Shown piece by piece: positions 10,441 through 18,328 of a stretch of DNA of 64,000 bases. Both the position numbers and the translations under genes were made by a program. This DNA is from Pseudoxanthomonas suwonensis. Its GTDB lineage: Bacteria; Pseudomonadota; Gammaproteobacteria; Xanthomonadales; Xanthomonadaceae. Under the pieces are notes generated by a model that saw nothing but the letters and a program-made list of their open reading frames with translations, was not told the DNA's origin and did no database searches. How positions within the stretch are numbered: position 1 is the first letter of the stretch; every line of letters begins with the position of its first letter. The stretch spans positions 53,204 through 117,203 of the forward strand of contig NZ_PDWP01000009.1 of the NCBI RefSeq assembly GCF_010093235.1. The letters run 5' to 3'.

Positions 10441-10477
10441 CGTATCCCCGGTCGTGGCCGCCACGTCCGGGGATACG
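10441..10477. terminator. Long near-perfect hairpin between rhlB and ftsE
   Basis: Outer arms CGTATCCCCGG (10441-10451) and CCGGGGATACG (10467-10477) enclose inner arms CGTGG and CCACG, with a single T-T mismatch between the two segments. No T-tract follows. It may terminate rhlB transcription, protect the 3' end, or be a REP-like unit. A smaller GTCGCCC/GGGCGAC hairpin lies at 10408-10426. Confidence 0.45.
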
Positions 10478-10554
10478 TGCGTCTGGAGCCACGATTCCTG
10501 CCGGCCGTCGCCGCCGCGGTCGCTTCGCCGTGCGCGCCCCCGCATAATCGCGGC

Positions 10555-11241
10555 ATGACCGTCCTGCGATTCGAAAACGTCAGCAAGCAGTACCCCGGGG
10601 GGCACCAGGCGCTGGTCGATGTCAGCTTCGGCGTGGACGAGGGCGAGATGCTGTTCGTCACCGGCCATTCCGGCGCCGGCAAGAGCACCCTGCTCAAGCT
10701 CATCCACCTGTCCGAACGCCCCACCCGCGGCGCGGTGCTGCTGGGCGAGCGCAACCTGCAGCGCGTGCGCGGCGGCAAGGTCGCCCTGCACCGGCGCCAG
10801 GTCGGCGTGGTCTACCAGGACCACCGCCTGCTGACCGACCGCACCGTCGGCGAGAACGTGGCCCTGCCGCTGATCCTGCGCGGCACCCGCCGCGCCGAGA
10901 TCGGCAAGCGGGTGCGCTCGGTGCTCGAACGCATGGGCCTGGGCCACCGCGAGAAGGCGCTGCCGACCCAGCTGTCGGCCGGCGAGCAGCAGCGCGTGGG
11001 CATCGCCCGGGCGATCATCGCCGAGCCGCCGCTGCTGGTGGCCGACGAACCGACCGGCAACCTCGACCCGACCCTCGCCGCGGAGATCATGGCCCTGTTC
11101 GCCGGGCTGCCCGAGCGCGGCACCAGCGTGCTGGTGGTCAGCCACGACCTGGCCCTGCTCAAGCGCATGCGCAAGCGGGTGCTGGTGCTGGACCACGGCC
11201 GCCTGGTCGACGACATCTCGCCGAAGGACCTGGCCGAATGA
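10555..11241 (+). CDS. ftsE: Cell-division ATP-binding protein FtsE
   Basis: ATPase of the FtsEX complex that couples septal peptidoglycan hydrolase activation to division at the inner membrane. 228 residues. Walker A GHSGAGKST, signature LSAGEQQR, Walker B LLVADEPTGNLDP and the switch His in VVSHD are all intact. The start is ATG 10555; upstream in-frame sequence (from 10477) is not conserved. A CATAAT box ends 6 bases before the ATG, so the transcript might be nearly leaderless. The stop overlaps ftsX by 4 bases (ATGA), the normal coupled pair. Confidence 0.95.
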   Translation: MTVLRFENVSKQYPGGHQALVDVSFGVDEGEMLFVTGHSGAGKSTLLKLIHLSERPTRGAVLLGERNLQRVRGGKVALHRRQVGVVYQDHRLLTDRTVGENVALPLILRGTRRAEIGKRVRSVLERMGLGHREKALPTQLSAGEQQRVGIARAIIAEPPLLVADEPTGNLDPTLAAEIMALFAGLPERGTSVLVVSHDLALLKRMRKRVLVLDHGRLVDDISPKDLAE

Positions 11242-12188
11242 GCACCGCGAAGAAGGCGACCGCCCCCTCCGCGCCCTCGCGCCTGCGCGTGTGGTTCGAC
11301 CAGCACCTGCACAGCCTGGCCTTCAGCGCCGGCCGCGCCGCGGGCAAGCCCTGGGCGACCCTGCTGACCGTGGCGGTGATGGGCCTGGCCCTGGCGCTTC
11401 CGCTGGGCCTGTCGATCGTGATGGACAACCTGCGCCATTTCGCCGGCAGCGTGCAGCAGTCGCGCGAGATCAGCGTGTTCCTGAAGCAGGACGTGGCCAT
11501 GCCGGCGGCGTCCATGCTGGCCGGGCAGCTGCGTGGCCGCGCCGGCGTGGCCGCAGTCGAGGTGCGCACCCCCGGGCAGGGCCTGGCCGAACTGCGCGAG
11601 GCCGGGCTCGGCGAGGCGATCGACGCGCTGGGCGACAACCCGCTGCCGGCGCTGCTGGTGGTGACCCCGGCCACCGCCGGCGACGAGGCGCGGCTGGCGG
11701 CCGAGCTGGAGGCGCTGCCGCAGGCCGACCTGGTCCAGCACGATGCGCTCTGGCGCCAGCGCCTGGACGCCTGGCTGCGCTTCGGCCAGCGCGTGGTCCA
11801 GGTGCTGTCGGTGCTGCTGGGCCTGGGCGCGCTGCTGGTGGTGGGCAACACCGTGCGCCTGGACATCCAGTCGCGGCGCGAGGAGATCGGGGTGCTGCAG
11901 CTGCTGGGTGCCAGCGACGGCTTCATCCGCCGGCCCTTCCTGTACCTCGGCGCCTGGTACGGCCTGGGCGCCGGCGTGCTGGCGCTGCTGCTGATCGGCG
12001 GGGCCGGCGCCGCCCTGGGCGGCCCGCTGGCGGCGCTCAGCGAGAGCTACGGCAGCCGCTTCGCACTCAAGGGACTGGATGCCCTGCACTCGTCGATGGT
12101 ATTGGTGGGCACCGTCCTGATGGGGTGGCTGGGGGCCTGGGCGGTTACCGGCCATTTCCTGCGGCAGACCCGTCCCACGGAGACCTGA
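11238..12188 (+). CDS. ftsX: Cell-division permease FtsX
   Basis: Inner-membrane partner of FtsE; its large periplasmic loop contacts the amidase activator (EnvC-type). 316 residues: a cytoplasmic N-terminus, first TM about residues 40-60 (TLLTVAVMGLALALPLGLSI), a periplasmic domain ~60-180, then three C-terminal TM segments in the FtsX/MacB permease fold (VLLGLGALLVVGNTVRLDIQ; SRREEIGVLQLLGA). Length and topology are typical. The last base of its TGA is the first base of the next gene's ATG, so the following response regulator may be co-transcribed. Confidence 0.95.
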   Translation: MSTAKKATAPSAPSRLRVWFDQHLHSLAFSAGRAAGKPWATLLTVAVMGLALALPLGLSIVMDNLRHFAGSVQQSREISVFLKQDVAMPAASMLAGQLRGRAGVAAVEVRTPGQGLAELREAGLGEAIDALGDNPLPALLVVTPATAGDEARLAAELEALPQADLVQHDALWRQRLDAWLRFGQRVVQVLSVLLGLGALLVVGNTVRLDIQSRREEIGVLQLLGASDGFIRRPFLYLGAWYGLGAGVLALLLIGGAGAALGGPLAALSESYGSRFALKGLDALHSSMVLVGTVLMGWLGAWAVTGHFLRQTRPTET

Positions 12189-13012
12189 TGGCCTCGCACG
12201 ACCTGAAGTACCTGATCAGCGACAACCCCCGGGTGATGGTCGCTGATGGATCCAAGCTTGTACGCAAACTGATCGCCGACGTCCTGGTGCGCGAGCTCCC
12301 GGGCGTGGAAGTGGTGGGCTGCTCGAGCATCGAGGAGGCGCGGCAGGCGCTGGAGGCCGGTTCGGTCAACCTCGTGACCACGGCGCTGTCGCTGCCGGAC
12401 GGCGACGGCATGGAGCTGGCGCGCAGCGTGCGCGCCGCCGCCCAGGCCTACGTGCCGATCATCGTGGTCTCCGGCGACGCCCAGCAGCACCTGGTCGAGC
12501 GCCGCTTCACCGAATACGTCACCGACTACTTCGACAAGTCGCTGGGGCACGAGGCGCTGGCCGAGTTCATCCGCGGCTACGTGCAGCCGCAGCCGATCCC
12601 CGGCGCGCGCGTGCTGTACATCGAGGACAGCCGCGTCGTGGCCGAGGCCACCAAGCGCATGCTCGAGCGGCAGAAGCTGGAAGTCGTGCACGTGCTCACC
12701 GCCGAGGAGGCGTTCGCCCTGCTGACCGCCGAGTCGCTGGGCCGCGTCCCGCGCATCGACCTGGTGCTCACCGACGTGACCCTCAAGGGCGAGCTGAGCG
12801 GGCGCGACGTGGTCGAGCGGATCCGCATCGACTTCGACTACGGCAAGCGCCGCCTGCCGGTGCTGGTGATGACCGGCGACGCCAACCGCCACAACCAGTC
12901 CGGGCTGCTGCGCGCCGGCGCCAACGACCTGGTGCAGAAGCCGATCGAGGAACGCCTGCTGGTCACCAAGGTGCTGTTCCAGCTGCGCCTGGCGCGGCTG
13001 GAGGAGCGCTAG
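12188..13012 (+). CDS. Tandem-receiver response regulator, first receiver lacks the phospho-Asp
   Basis: 274 residues with two CheY-like receiver domains and no DNA-binding or enzymatic output domain. Receiver 1 (~14-125) starts RVMVADGSKLVRKL, but the usual acceptor position reads LVTTALSLPDGDG, with Thr/Ala where the Asp belongs, so it is probably not phosphorylated. Receiver 2 (~140-270) has the acidic pair VLYIEDSR, acceptor Asp in LVLTDVTLKG, Thr in VLVMTGD and Lys in LVQKPIEE, so it looks functional. It overlaps ftsX by one base. Its kinase and role are not evident; position suggests, but does not prove, a link with division or motility. Confidence 0.85.
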   Translation: MASHDLKYLISDNPRVMVADGSKLVRKLIADVLVRELPGVEVVGCSSIEEARQALEAGSVNLVTTALSLPDGDGMELARSVRAAAQAYVPIIVVSGDAQQHLVERRFTEYVTDYFDKSLGHEALAEFIRGYVQPQPIPGARVLYIEDSRVVAEATKRMLERQKLEVVHVLTAEEAFALLTAESLGRVPRIDLVLTDVTLKGELSGRDVVERIRIDFDYGKRRLPVLVMTGDANRHNQSGLLRAGANDLVQKPIEERLLVTKVLFQLRLARLEER

Positions 13013-13046
13013 GCCGCGTACCGTGGCCGGAGCGATGGAGCCGGGC

Positions 13047-13775
13047 ATGGCCGACGAACCCGTCATCCGCCTCGAGCCGTCCTGGAAGGCGCGCATCGGC
13101 GACTGGCTGCTGCGCCCGGAGATGCGCGAGCTGTCGGTGTTCCTGCGCCAGCGCAAGGCCGCCGGGGTGCAGGTGTATCCGCCGGGGCCGCGCCTGTTCG
13201 CCGCGTTCGACGCCACGCCCTTCGACCAGGTCAAGGTGGTGATCCTGGGCCAGGACCCGTACCACGGGCCCGGCCAGGCCCACGGCCTGTGCTTCTCGGT
13301 GCTGCCGGGCGTGCCGGTGCCGCCGTCGCTGGAGAACATCTTCAAGGAGATCGGCCAGGAGCTGGGCCTGCCGAGGCCGGACCACGGCTGCCTGCTGCCC
13401 TGGGCCCGGCGCGGGGTGCTGCTGCTCAACGCCGTGCTGTCGGTGGAGCAGGGCAGGGCCGGCGCCCACCAGGGCAAGGGCTGGGAAGGCTTCACCGACC
13501 ACGCCATCGAGACCCTGGCGCGCGAGCGCGAGGGCCTGGTGTTCATGCTCTGGGGCAGCTACGCCCAGGCCAAGGGCCGGATCATCGACTCGCGCCGGCA
13601 CCGGGTGCTGAAGGCGCCGCATCCCTCGCCGCTGTCGGCCTACCGGGGCTTCTTCGGCTGCGGCCACTTCACCGCGGCCAACGAATACCTGGTCCGCCGT
13701 GGGCAGGCGCCAGTGGACTGGTCGCTGCCGCCTCGGGCGGAGGTCGAGGCCATGCTGGCCGAAGCTGCGGCATAG
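13047..13775 (+). CDS. ung: Uracil-DNA glycosylase, family 1
   Basis: Removes uracil from DNA in base-excision repair. 242 residues, family-typical. The catalytic water-activating motif is GQDPYHGPGQAHG, the leucine-intercalation/His motif is HPSPLSAYRGFFGC, and uracil-binding Asn lies in VLLLNAVLSVE. Candidate starts are GTG 13023, ATG 13035 and ATG 13047. I prefer 13047 (MADEPVIRLEPSWK) because GGAG stands 8 bases upstream and conserved sequence starts there. It runs with the preceding genes, but a 34-base gap suggests loose coupling. Confidence 0.93.
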   Translation: MADEPVIRLEPSWKARIGDWLLRPEMRELSVFLRQRKAAGVQVYPPGPRLFAAFDATPFDQVKVVILGQDPYHGPGQAHGLCFSVLPGVPVPPSLENIFKEIGQELGLPRPDHGCLLPWARRGVLLLNAVLSVEQGRAGAHQGKGWEGFTDHAIETLAREREGLVFMLWGSYAQAKGRIIDSRRHRVLKAPHPSPLSAYRGFFGCGHFTAANEYLVRRGQAPVDWSLPPRAEVEAMLAEAAA

Positions 13776-13878
13776 ATAGAACAATAAGTAGTTCCTGCGC
13801 ACCTTTATCCCGCAGGTGTATTCAACCATGCTGTCGGCCATCCGGAACCGCCCCGTGCGGATTCCCCAGGAGGCCGCC

Positions 13879-14265
13879 ATGCACCATCTATATGCACTGC
13901 TCGCCCGGATCGCCCTGGCCGTACCGCTGGCCGGCGATGCGTGGACGCGACTGGTCGCGCCCGAAGCCGGCCCGGCGTCGCTGCCGCCGGCACTCCAACT
14001 GGTCGCGGCGCTGGCCCTGCTGGGCGGGACATGGACCCGTACCGCGGCACTGGCCATCGGCGTGCTGAAGGTGCTGCCCGGCCTGGCGCTGCCCGCCGCC
14101 GGCGATCCCCAGCAGGCGATCGACCTGGCCCGCAGCCTGCTGCTGGGCGGCGCCCTGGCGCTGCTGGCCGCCTACGGCCCCGGCGACTTCAGCCTCGATG
14201 CCTGGCGGCGCGGCCGCACCGGCGGCTCCAACGACCCGCACATGAACCCCGGAGGTGCCCTGTGA
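13879..14265 (+). CDS. DoxX-like small membrane protein
   Basis: 128 residues, almost entirely hydrophobic with about four predicted TM helices (ALLARIALAVPLAGDAWTRL; LQLVAALALLGGTWTRTAAL; LLLGGALALLAAYGPG). This size and pattern fit the DoxX/DoxD-like family of inner-membrane proteins tied to redox stress and thiosulfate metabolism, but the match is by architecture, so the name is tentative. ATG 13879 has a good site (AGGAGG, spacing 5). Its TGA overlaps the GTG of the pirin gene (GTGA), so the two are coupled; DoxX-pirin pairs are a recurring arrangement. Confidence 0.7.
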   Translation: MHHLYALLARIALAVPLAGDAWTRLVAPEAGPASLPPALQLVAALALLGGTWTRTAALAIGVLKVLPGLALPAAGDPQQAIDLARSLLLGGALALLAAYGPGDFSLDAWRRGRTGGSNDPHMNPGGAL

Positions 14266-14975
14266 TCACACTGCGACCGGCCGCCGAGCGTGGCCACGCC
14301 AACCATGGCTGGCTGGATTCCTGGCACAGCTTCTCCTTCGCCGACTACTTCGATCCCGGGCACGTGCACTGGGGCCCGCTGCGGGTGATCAACGAGGACC
14401 GCGTCGCCGGCGGCCAGGGTTTCGGTACCCATGGCCACCGCGACATGGAGATCATCAGCTACGTGCTGGACGGCGCCCTGGCCCACCGCGACTCGATGGG
14501 CAACGTCGAGCGGATCCTGCCCGGCGAGGTCCAGCGCATGAGCGCCGGCACCGGCGTGACCCACTCGGAGTTCAACCCGGACCCGGAGCGGGCCACCCAT
14601 TTCCTGCAGATCTGGATCCTGCCCGAGCGCGCCGGCATCACCCCCGGTTACGAGCAGAAGCGCTTCGATCCGGCGGAGAAGCGTGGCCGCCTGCGCCTGG
14701 TGGTCTCCCCCGACGGGGCCGAGGGCTCGCTGCGGATGCACCAGGACGCGCGCCTGTATGCCGGCCTGTTCGACGGGGCCGAGCAGGCGCGCCTGGCCCT
14801 GGCCCCCGGCCGGCTGGCCTACGTGCACCTGGTCCGCGGCGCGGCGACGGTCAATGGCCGGCGCCTGGGTGCCGGCGACGCCCTGCGCTACCAGGACGAG
14901 GCCGAGGTCGCGATCGGGGCCGGCGAAGACGCCGAGGTTCTGGTGTTCGACCTGCCCGCGCTGCCGGCCCAGTGA
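14262..14975 (+). CDS. Pirin family protein (bicupin)
   Basis: 237 residues with two cupin domains. Metal-site motif 1 is THGHRDMEIISYVLDG, with the further His in RDSMG-GNVERILPGE and the Glu in GTGVTHSEFNPDP, the signature of pirins such as YhhW, some of which have quercetinase activity. The physiological role here is unknown. The GTG start at 14262 overlaps the upstream stop and has GGAGG at 14251. Length agrees with bacterial pirins. Confidence 0.9.
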   Translation: MITLRPAAERGHANHGWLDSWHSFSFADYFDPGHVHWGPLRVINEDRVAGGQGFGTHGHRDMEIISYVLDGALAHRDSMGNVERILPGEVQRMSAGTGVTHSEFNPDPERATHFLQIWILPERAGITPGYEQKRFDPAEKRGRLRLVVSPDGAEGSLRMHQDARLYAGLFDGAEQARLALAPGRLAYVHLVRGAATVNGRRLGAGDALRYQDEAEVAIGAGEDAEVLVFDLPALPAQ

Positions 14976-15121
14976 CCGGGGAACCCCGCGCGTTGACCAG
15001 GGTCACAGCGCTGTCGCGGGGCCTGCGGGAGACTGCCCTCCAGCAGGCTCCGCCGGATCCCAAGCAACTGTTTTTCCTTGGATTTTCCTGAACGAAACCT
15101 GTTCCATTACCGCAATGCTGG

Positions 15122-15149
15122 GGAACCAGTCCCGGCGTTAGCAGTCCAA
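15122..15149 (+). promoter_or_regulatory. Possible extracytoplasmic-stress (RpoE-type) promoter of rpoH
   Basis: GGAACC, 16 bases, then GTCCAA lies just upstream of rpoH and resembles the GAAC...GTC pattern of RpoE-type promoters. RpoE control of rpoH is known in enteric bacteria. One mismatch in each half and no experimental support keep this tentative. Confidence 0.3.
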
Positions 15150-15174
15150 CCTCCCGATTGCTAAGATGCCAGCC

Positions 15175-16053
<879 letters not shown>

Positions 16054-16070
16054 GCCGCAGCGAGGCGGTA

Positions 16071-16107
16071 AAAAGCAAACGGCCCCTTCCGGGGCCGTTT
16101 TGCTTTT
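16071..16107 (+). terminator. Intrinsic terminator of rpoH (bidirectional)
   Basis: Arms AAAAGCAAACGGCCCC and GGGGCCGTTTTGCTTTT flank a TTCC loop, with one bulged base. A- and T-rich ends on both sides let it serve rpoH and the convergent Met-rich gene, whose stop is at 16126. Confidence 0.85.
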
Positions 16108-16125
16108 GCGGCGGATGCGCGGCTA

Positions 16126-16575
16126 TCAGTGCATGCACACCATCATCGGCATGCCGCCGCAGGTCATGGTCATCGGCATGCCGCAGGCCATCATCCGGTC
16201 CATGGTCTCGCAGCACATCTTCATCATGTCCATGCTCATCATGCCGGTGGGCTTCATCATGCAGACCATGCCGCCGGATTCCATGGTGCAGGTCATCATC
16301 GGCATCATCGGCATGCCGCAGCAGGCCATCATCGGCATGTTGCCGCACATCATCCCGCAGGGCGTGCCGCAGGCCATCATCGACGTCATCATGTCGCAGC
16401 AGGCCTGGAGCATCTCCATGGTCGTGCCTTCGGCCGGCTTCATCACGCACATCATGCCGTCGGCCGTCATGGAGCAGTCCATGTGGCACATCATCGGCAT
16501 CATCGTCGCCATCGGCATGGACGGCATCGAAGCCGGCATGCTTCCCATCGGCATCATGTTCATCGCGGTGTTCAT
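16126..16575 (-). CDS. Methionine/cysteine-rich protein with an internal duplication, probably metal-binding
   Basis: 149 residues containing by my count 54 Met and 17 Cys. After a Met/Pro/Ser N-terminal stretch there are two ~58-residue repeats (about 28-88 and 89-148). Each has a GMxCxMKP element, a CC pair followed by an acidic residue, MMACG, and an ending CGxMPMMxC. The pattern suggests soft-metal binding (Cu(I), Ag or similar), but I do not recognise a characterised family. There is no convincing signal peptide or TM segment. Coding support is the duplication itself and GGAG 6 bases before ATG 16575. It is alone on this strand, with the rpoH terminator shared at its 3' end. The antisense frames give His-rich shadow ORFs. 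Confidence 0.75.
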   Translation of the reverse strand: MNTAMNMMPMGSMPASMPSMPMATMMPMMCHMDCSMTADGMMCVMKPAEGTTMEMLQACCDMMTSMMACGTPCGMMCGNMPMMACCGMPMMPMMTCTMESGGMVCMMKPTGMMSMDMMKMCCETMDRMMACGMPMTMTCGGMPMMVCMH

Positions 16576-16799
16576 CGGCGTCTCCGTGCGGGGGTGTCGG
16601 GGCTGATTCCCATCGGCAATGTCATCATGTCCCCGCAGAATGGGCTTTACAACAGATTGATCCGAAAGGAAAAATATCCGCGATATTGAACGCGCGTCCG
16701 TTTTCCCAGACGGGGGTTATATGGCTATGCCCATGCGTTGTTTCCCCATCGGCCTGGCGGACGGCACAGTGGCTGCCAGTTCCAGTTGCCCGGACCGCG

Positions 16800-17006
16800 A
16801 TGCAAGCCCAAGCCGCCACCGCCCTCATCTACGACGTCGCCGAATACCGCCGCCGCAAGGCGCTGCGCGACTGCGGGCGGGGCAGCCGCAGCCAGCGCTT
16901 CCTGTGGGTGGACCCCCGCAGCGGAACCACCTCGGTGGCCGTGTTCCGCCCCTCGACGCCCACGGCGTCGGCGGCCCTGCGCATGGCGGGCCGACGCGCC
17001 GGCTGA
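16800..17006 (+). CDS. Small hypothetical protein
   Basis: 68 residues, basic and Arg-rich, starting MQAQAATALIYDVAEYRRRK. It has no TM segment, Cys motif or recognised domain. The short TALIYDVAEYRRRK pattern resembles small uncharacterised proteins I associate with xanthomonads, but I cannot name a family. There is no good ribosome site before ATG 16800, and a longer in-frame extension reaches 16686. It could be a genuine small gene or chance in GC-rich DNA. It ends 12 bases before the XRE-cupin regulator start. Confidence 0.4.
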   Translation: MQAQAATALIYDVAEYRRRKALRDCGRGSRSQRFLWVDPRSGTTSVAVFRPSTPTASAALRMAGRRAG

Positions 17007-17018
17007 AGCCGCGCCGCC

Positions 17019-17624
17019 ATGGCCGACGGAATGGCCAGTCCCATGCACGGCGATGACCTTGCCGCGCGCGTTGCGCGCCGGCTGGCGGAACTGCGCCGGC
17101 AGCGCCATCTGTCGCTGGAGGCGCTGGCCCGCAGTTCGGGCGTGAGCCGGGCGATGCTGTGGCAGATCGAACAGGGGCGCAGCGCACCGACCCTCAAGGT
17201 GCTGGACAGGATCGCCGCCTCGCTCGACGTGCCCGTTGCCGACCTGTTGCAGGATCCCGGCGGCCACCACGCGGTCGCCGTGCTGCGCGCCGACCGCTGC
17301 AAGCAGCTGGTCTCGCCGGATGGCGCCTACGTCACCCGCGCGCTGTTCCCGTTCAACGGCAGCCATTCGGTGGAGTTCTACGAGATCCGCCTGGCCGCCG
17401 GCGCATCCGAACACGCCGAGGCCCATGCCGCCGGCACCGTCGAGAACCTGGTGGTCGGCAGCGGGCGCATGGAGATCGAGGTGGACGGACACCGCCATGC
17501 ACTGGGCCCCGGGGACGCCATCCACTTCCGCGCCGACCAGGCCCATGCCTACCACAACCCCGGGGACGAGCCGGCGGTGGCCTACCTGGTGATGGCCTAC
17601 GCTGCCGAGCTCAACCACGGCTGA
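17019..17624 (+). CDS. XRE-family transcriptional regulator with cupin domain
   Basis: 201 residues. The N-terminal helix-turn-helix (~10-65) includes LSLEALARSSGVSRAMLWQIE and RSAPTLKVLDRIA; the C-terminal ~110-195 is a small cupin (HAEAHAAGTVENLVVGSGRM; LGPGDAIHFRADQAHAYHNP). This is the architecture of repressors such as PuuR-like and SutR-like regulators that sense a small molecule through the cupin. Three in-frame ATGs (17019, 17031, 17043) are possible; 17043 (MHGDDLAARVARRLAEL) is closest to the conserved domain start. The target is not evident: the neighbouring gene is convergent, not divergent. Confidence 0.85.
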   Translation: MADGMASPMHGDDLAARVARRLAELRRQRHLSLEALARSSGVSRAMLWQIEQGRSAPTLKVLDRIAASLDVPVADLLQDPGGHHAVAVLRADRCKQLVSPDGAYVTRALFPFNGSHSVEFYEIRLAAGASEHAEAHAAGTVENLVVGSGRMEIEVDGHRHALGPGDAIHFRADQAHAYHNPGDEPAVAYLVMAYAAELNHG

Positions 17625-17630
17625 GCGGCG

Positions 17631-18248
17631 TCACTCGCCGGGCGGACGCGCCACCGGCAGGTGCCAGCCGTAGCGGATGGCCATGAAGCGCAGGCCGAAG
17701 CAGACCAGCGCTCCGGCGGCCATCGCCGGCACCCTGGGGAATCCACCGATATGCGCCAGCGCGACCAGGCCCGCGCCGGCCAGCGCCGCCACCGCGTACA
17801 GCTCGGCCTGCAGCACCACCGGCGTGCGCGCAACCAGCAGGTCGCGGGCGATGCCGCCGCCGATGCCGCTGAGCATGCCCAGCAGGGTCGCGGCAAAGGG
17901 AGGCACGCCGAAGTCCAGCGCCTTGCCCGTGCCCAGCACCGCGAACAGTGCCAACCCGGCCGCGTCGAACAGCTGCACCGGGTTGCGCATGCGCTCGATC
18001 GCCTCGTGGCGGTAGAAGGTCACCACGCCGGCGAGCATGGCCACCGCCAGGTAGCGCCAGTCGGCAAGCGCCGCCGGCGGCTGCGCGCCAATCAGTACGT
18101 CGCGGGCGATGCCGCCGGATACCGCCGCGGCGCAGGACAGCACCAGCACGCCGAACAGGTCCAGCCGGTGCCGCACCGCCACCGTGCCGCCGCTGAGCGC
18201 GAACACGAAGGTACCCAGCAGGTCGAACAGCAGCAGGAGCAGGGACAC
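17631..18248 (-). CDS. TRIC/YicG-family (UPF0126) cation channel homologue
   Basis: 205 residues with about seven predicted TM helices arranged as two UPF0126 repeats. Each repeat holds the glycine-rich motif GGIARDVL / GGIARDLL, with Lys-free hydrophobic flanks (SLLLLLFDLLGTFVFALSGG; AAGLALFAVLGTGKALDFG). Bacterial members form trimeric K+-permeable channels in vitro; the E. coli YicG role is unresolved. The GTG at 18248 gives VSLLLLLFDLLGTF and the usual family length, so I use it although a longer in-frame extension exists. It runs with the upstream NDH-2 gene after an 80-base gap. Confidence 0.85.
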   Translation of the reverse strand: MSLLLLLFDLLGTFVFALSGGTVAVRHRLDLFGVLVLSCAAAVSGGIARDVLIGAQPPAALADWRYLAVAMLAGVVTFYRHEAIERMRNPVQLFDAAGLALFAVLGTGKALDFGVPPFAATLLGMLSGIGGGIARDLLVARTPVVLQAELYAVAALAGAGLVALAHIGGFPRVPAMAAGALVCFGLRFMAIRYGWHLPVARPPGE

Positions 18249-18328
18249 GGCGCGGCCTGGTCTGGAGGGATCGCAAGGATCGCAGGCCCGCGCCGCGGTT
18301 GCCACGCCGGCGCGCGGACGCGCGGCGA

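Noticed and set aside
8551..11196. 881-codon minus-strand frame across rhlB and ftsE
   Set aside because: Shadow of well-conserved plus-strand genes; Ala/Gln/His/Leu repeats typical of antisense GC-rich frames.
16129..16689. Plus-strand His-rich frame antisense to the Met-rich gene
   Set aside because: His/Ala pattern is the exact shadow of ATG-rich codons on the minus strand; no ribosome site, and the duplication makes sense only as minus-strand coding.
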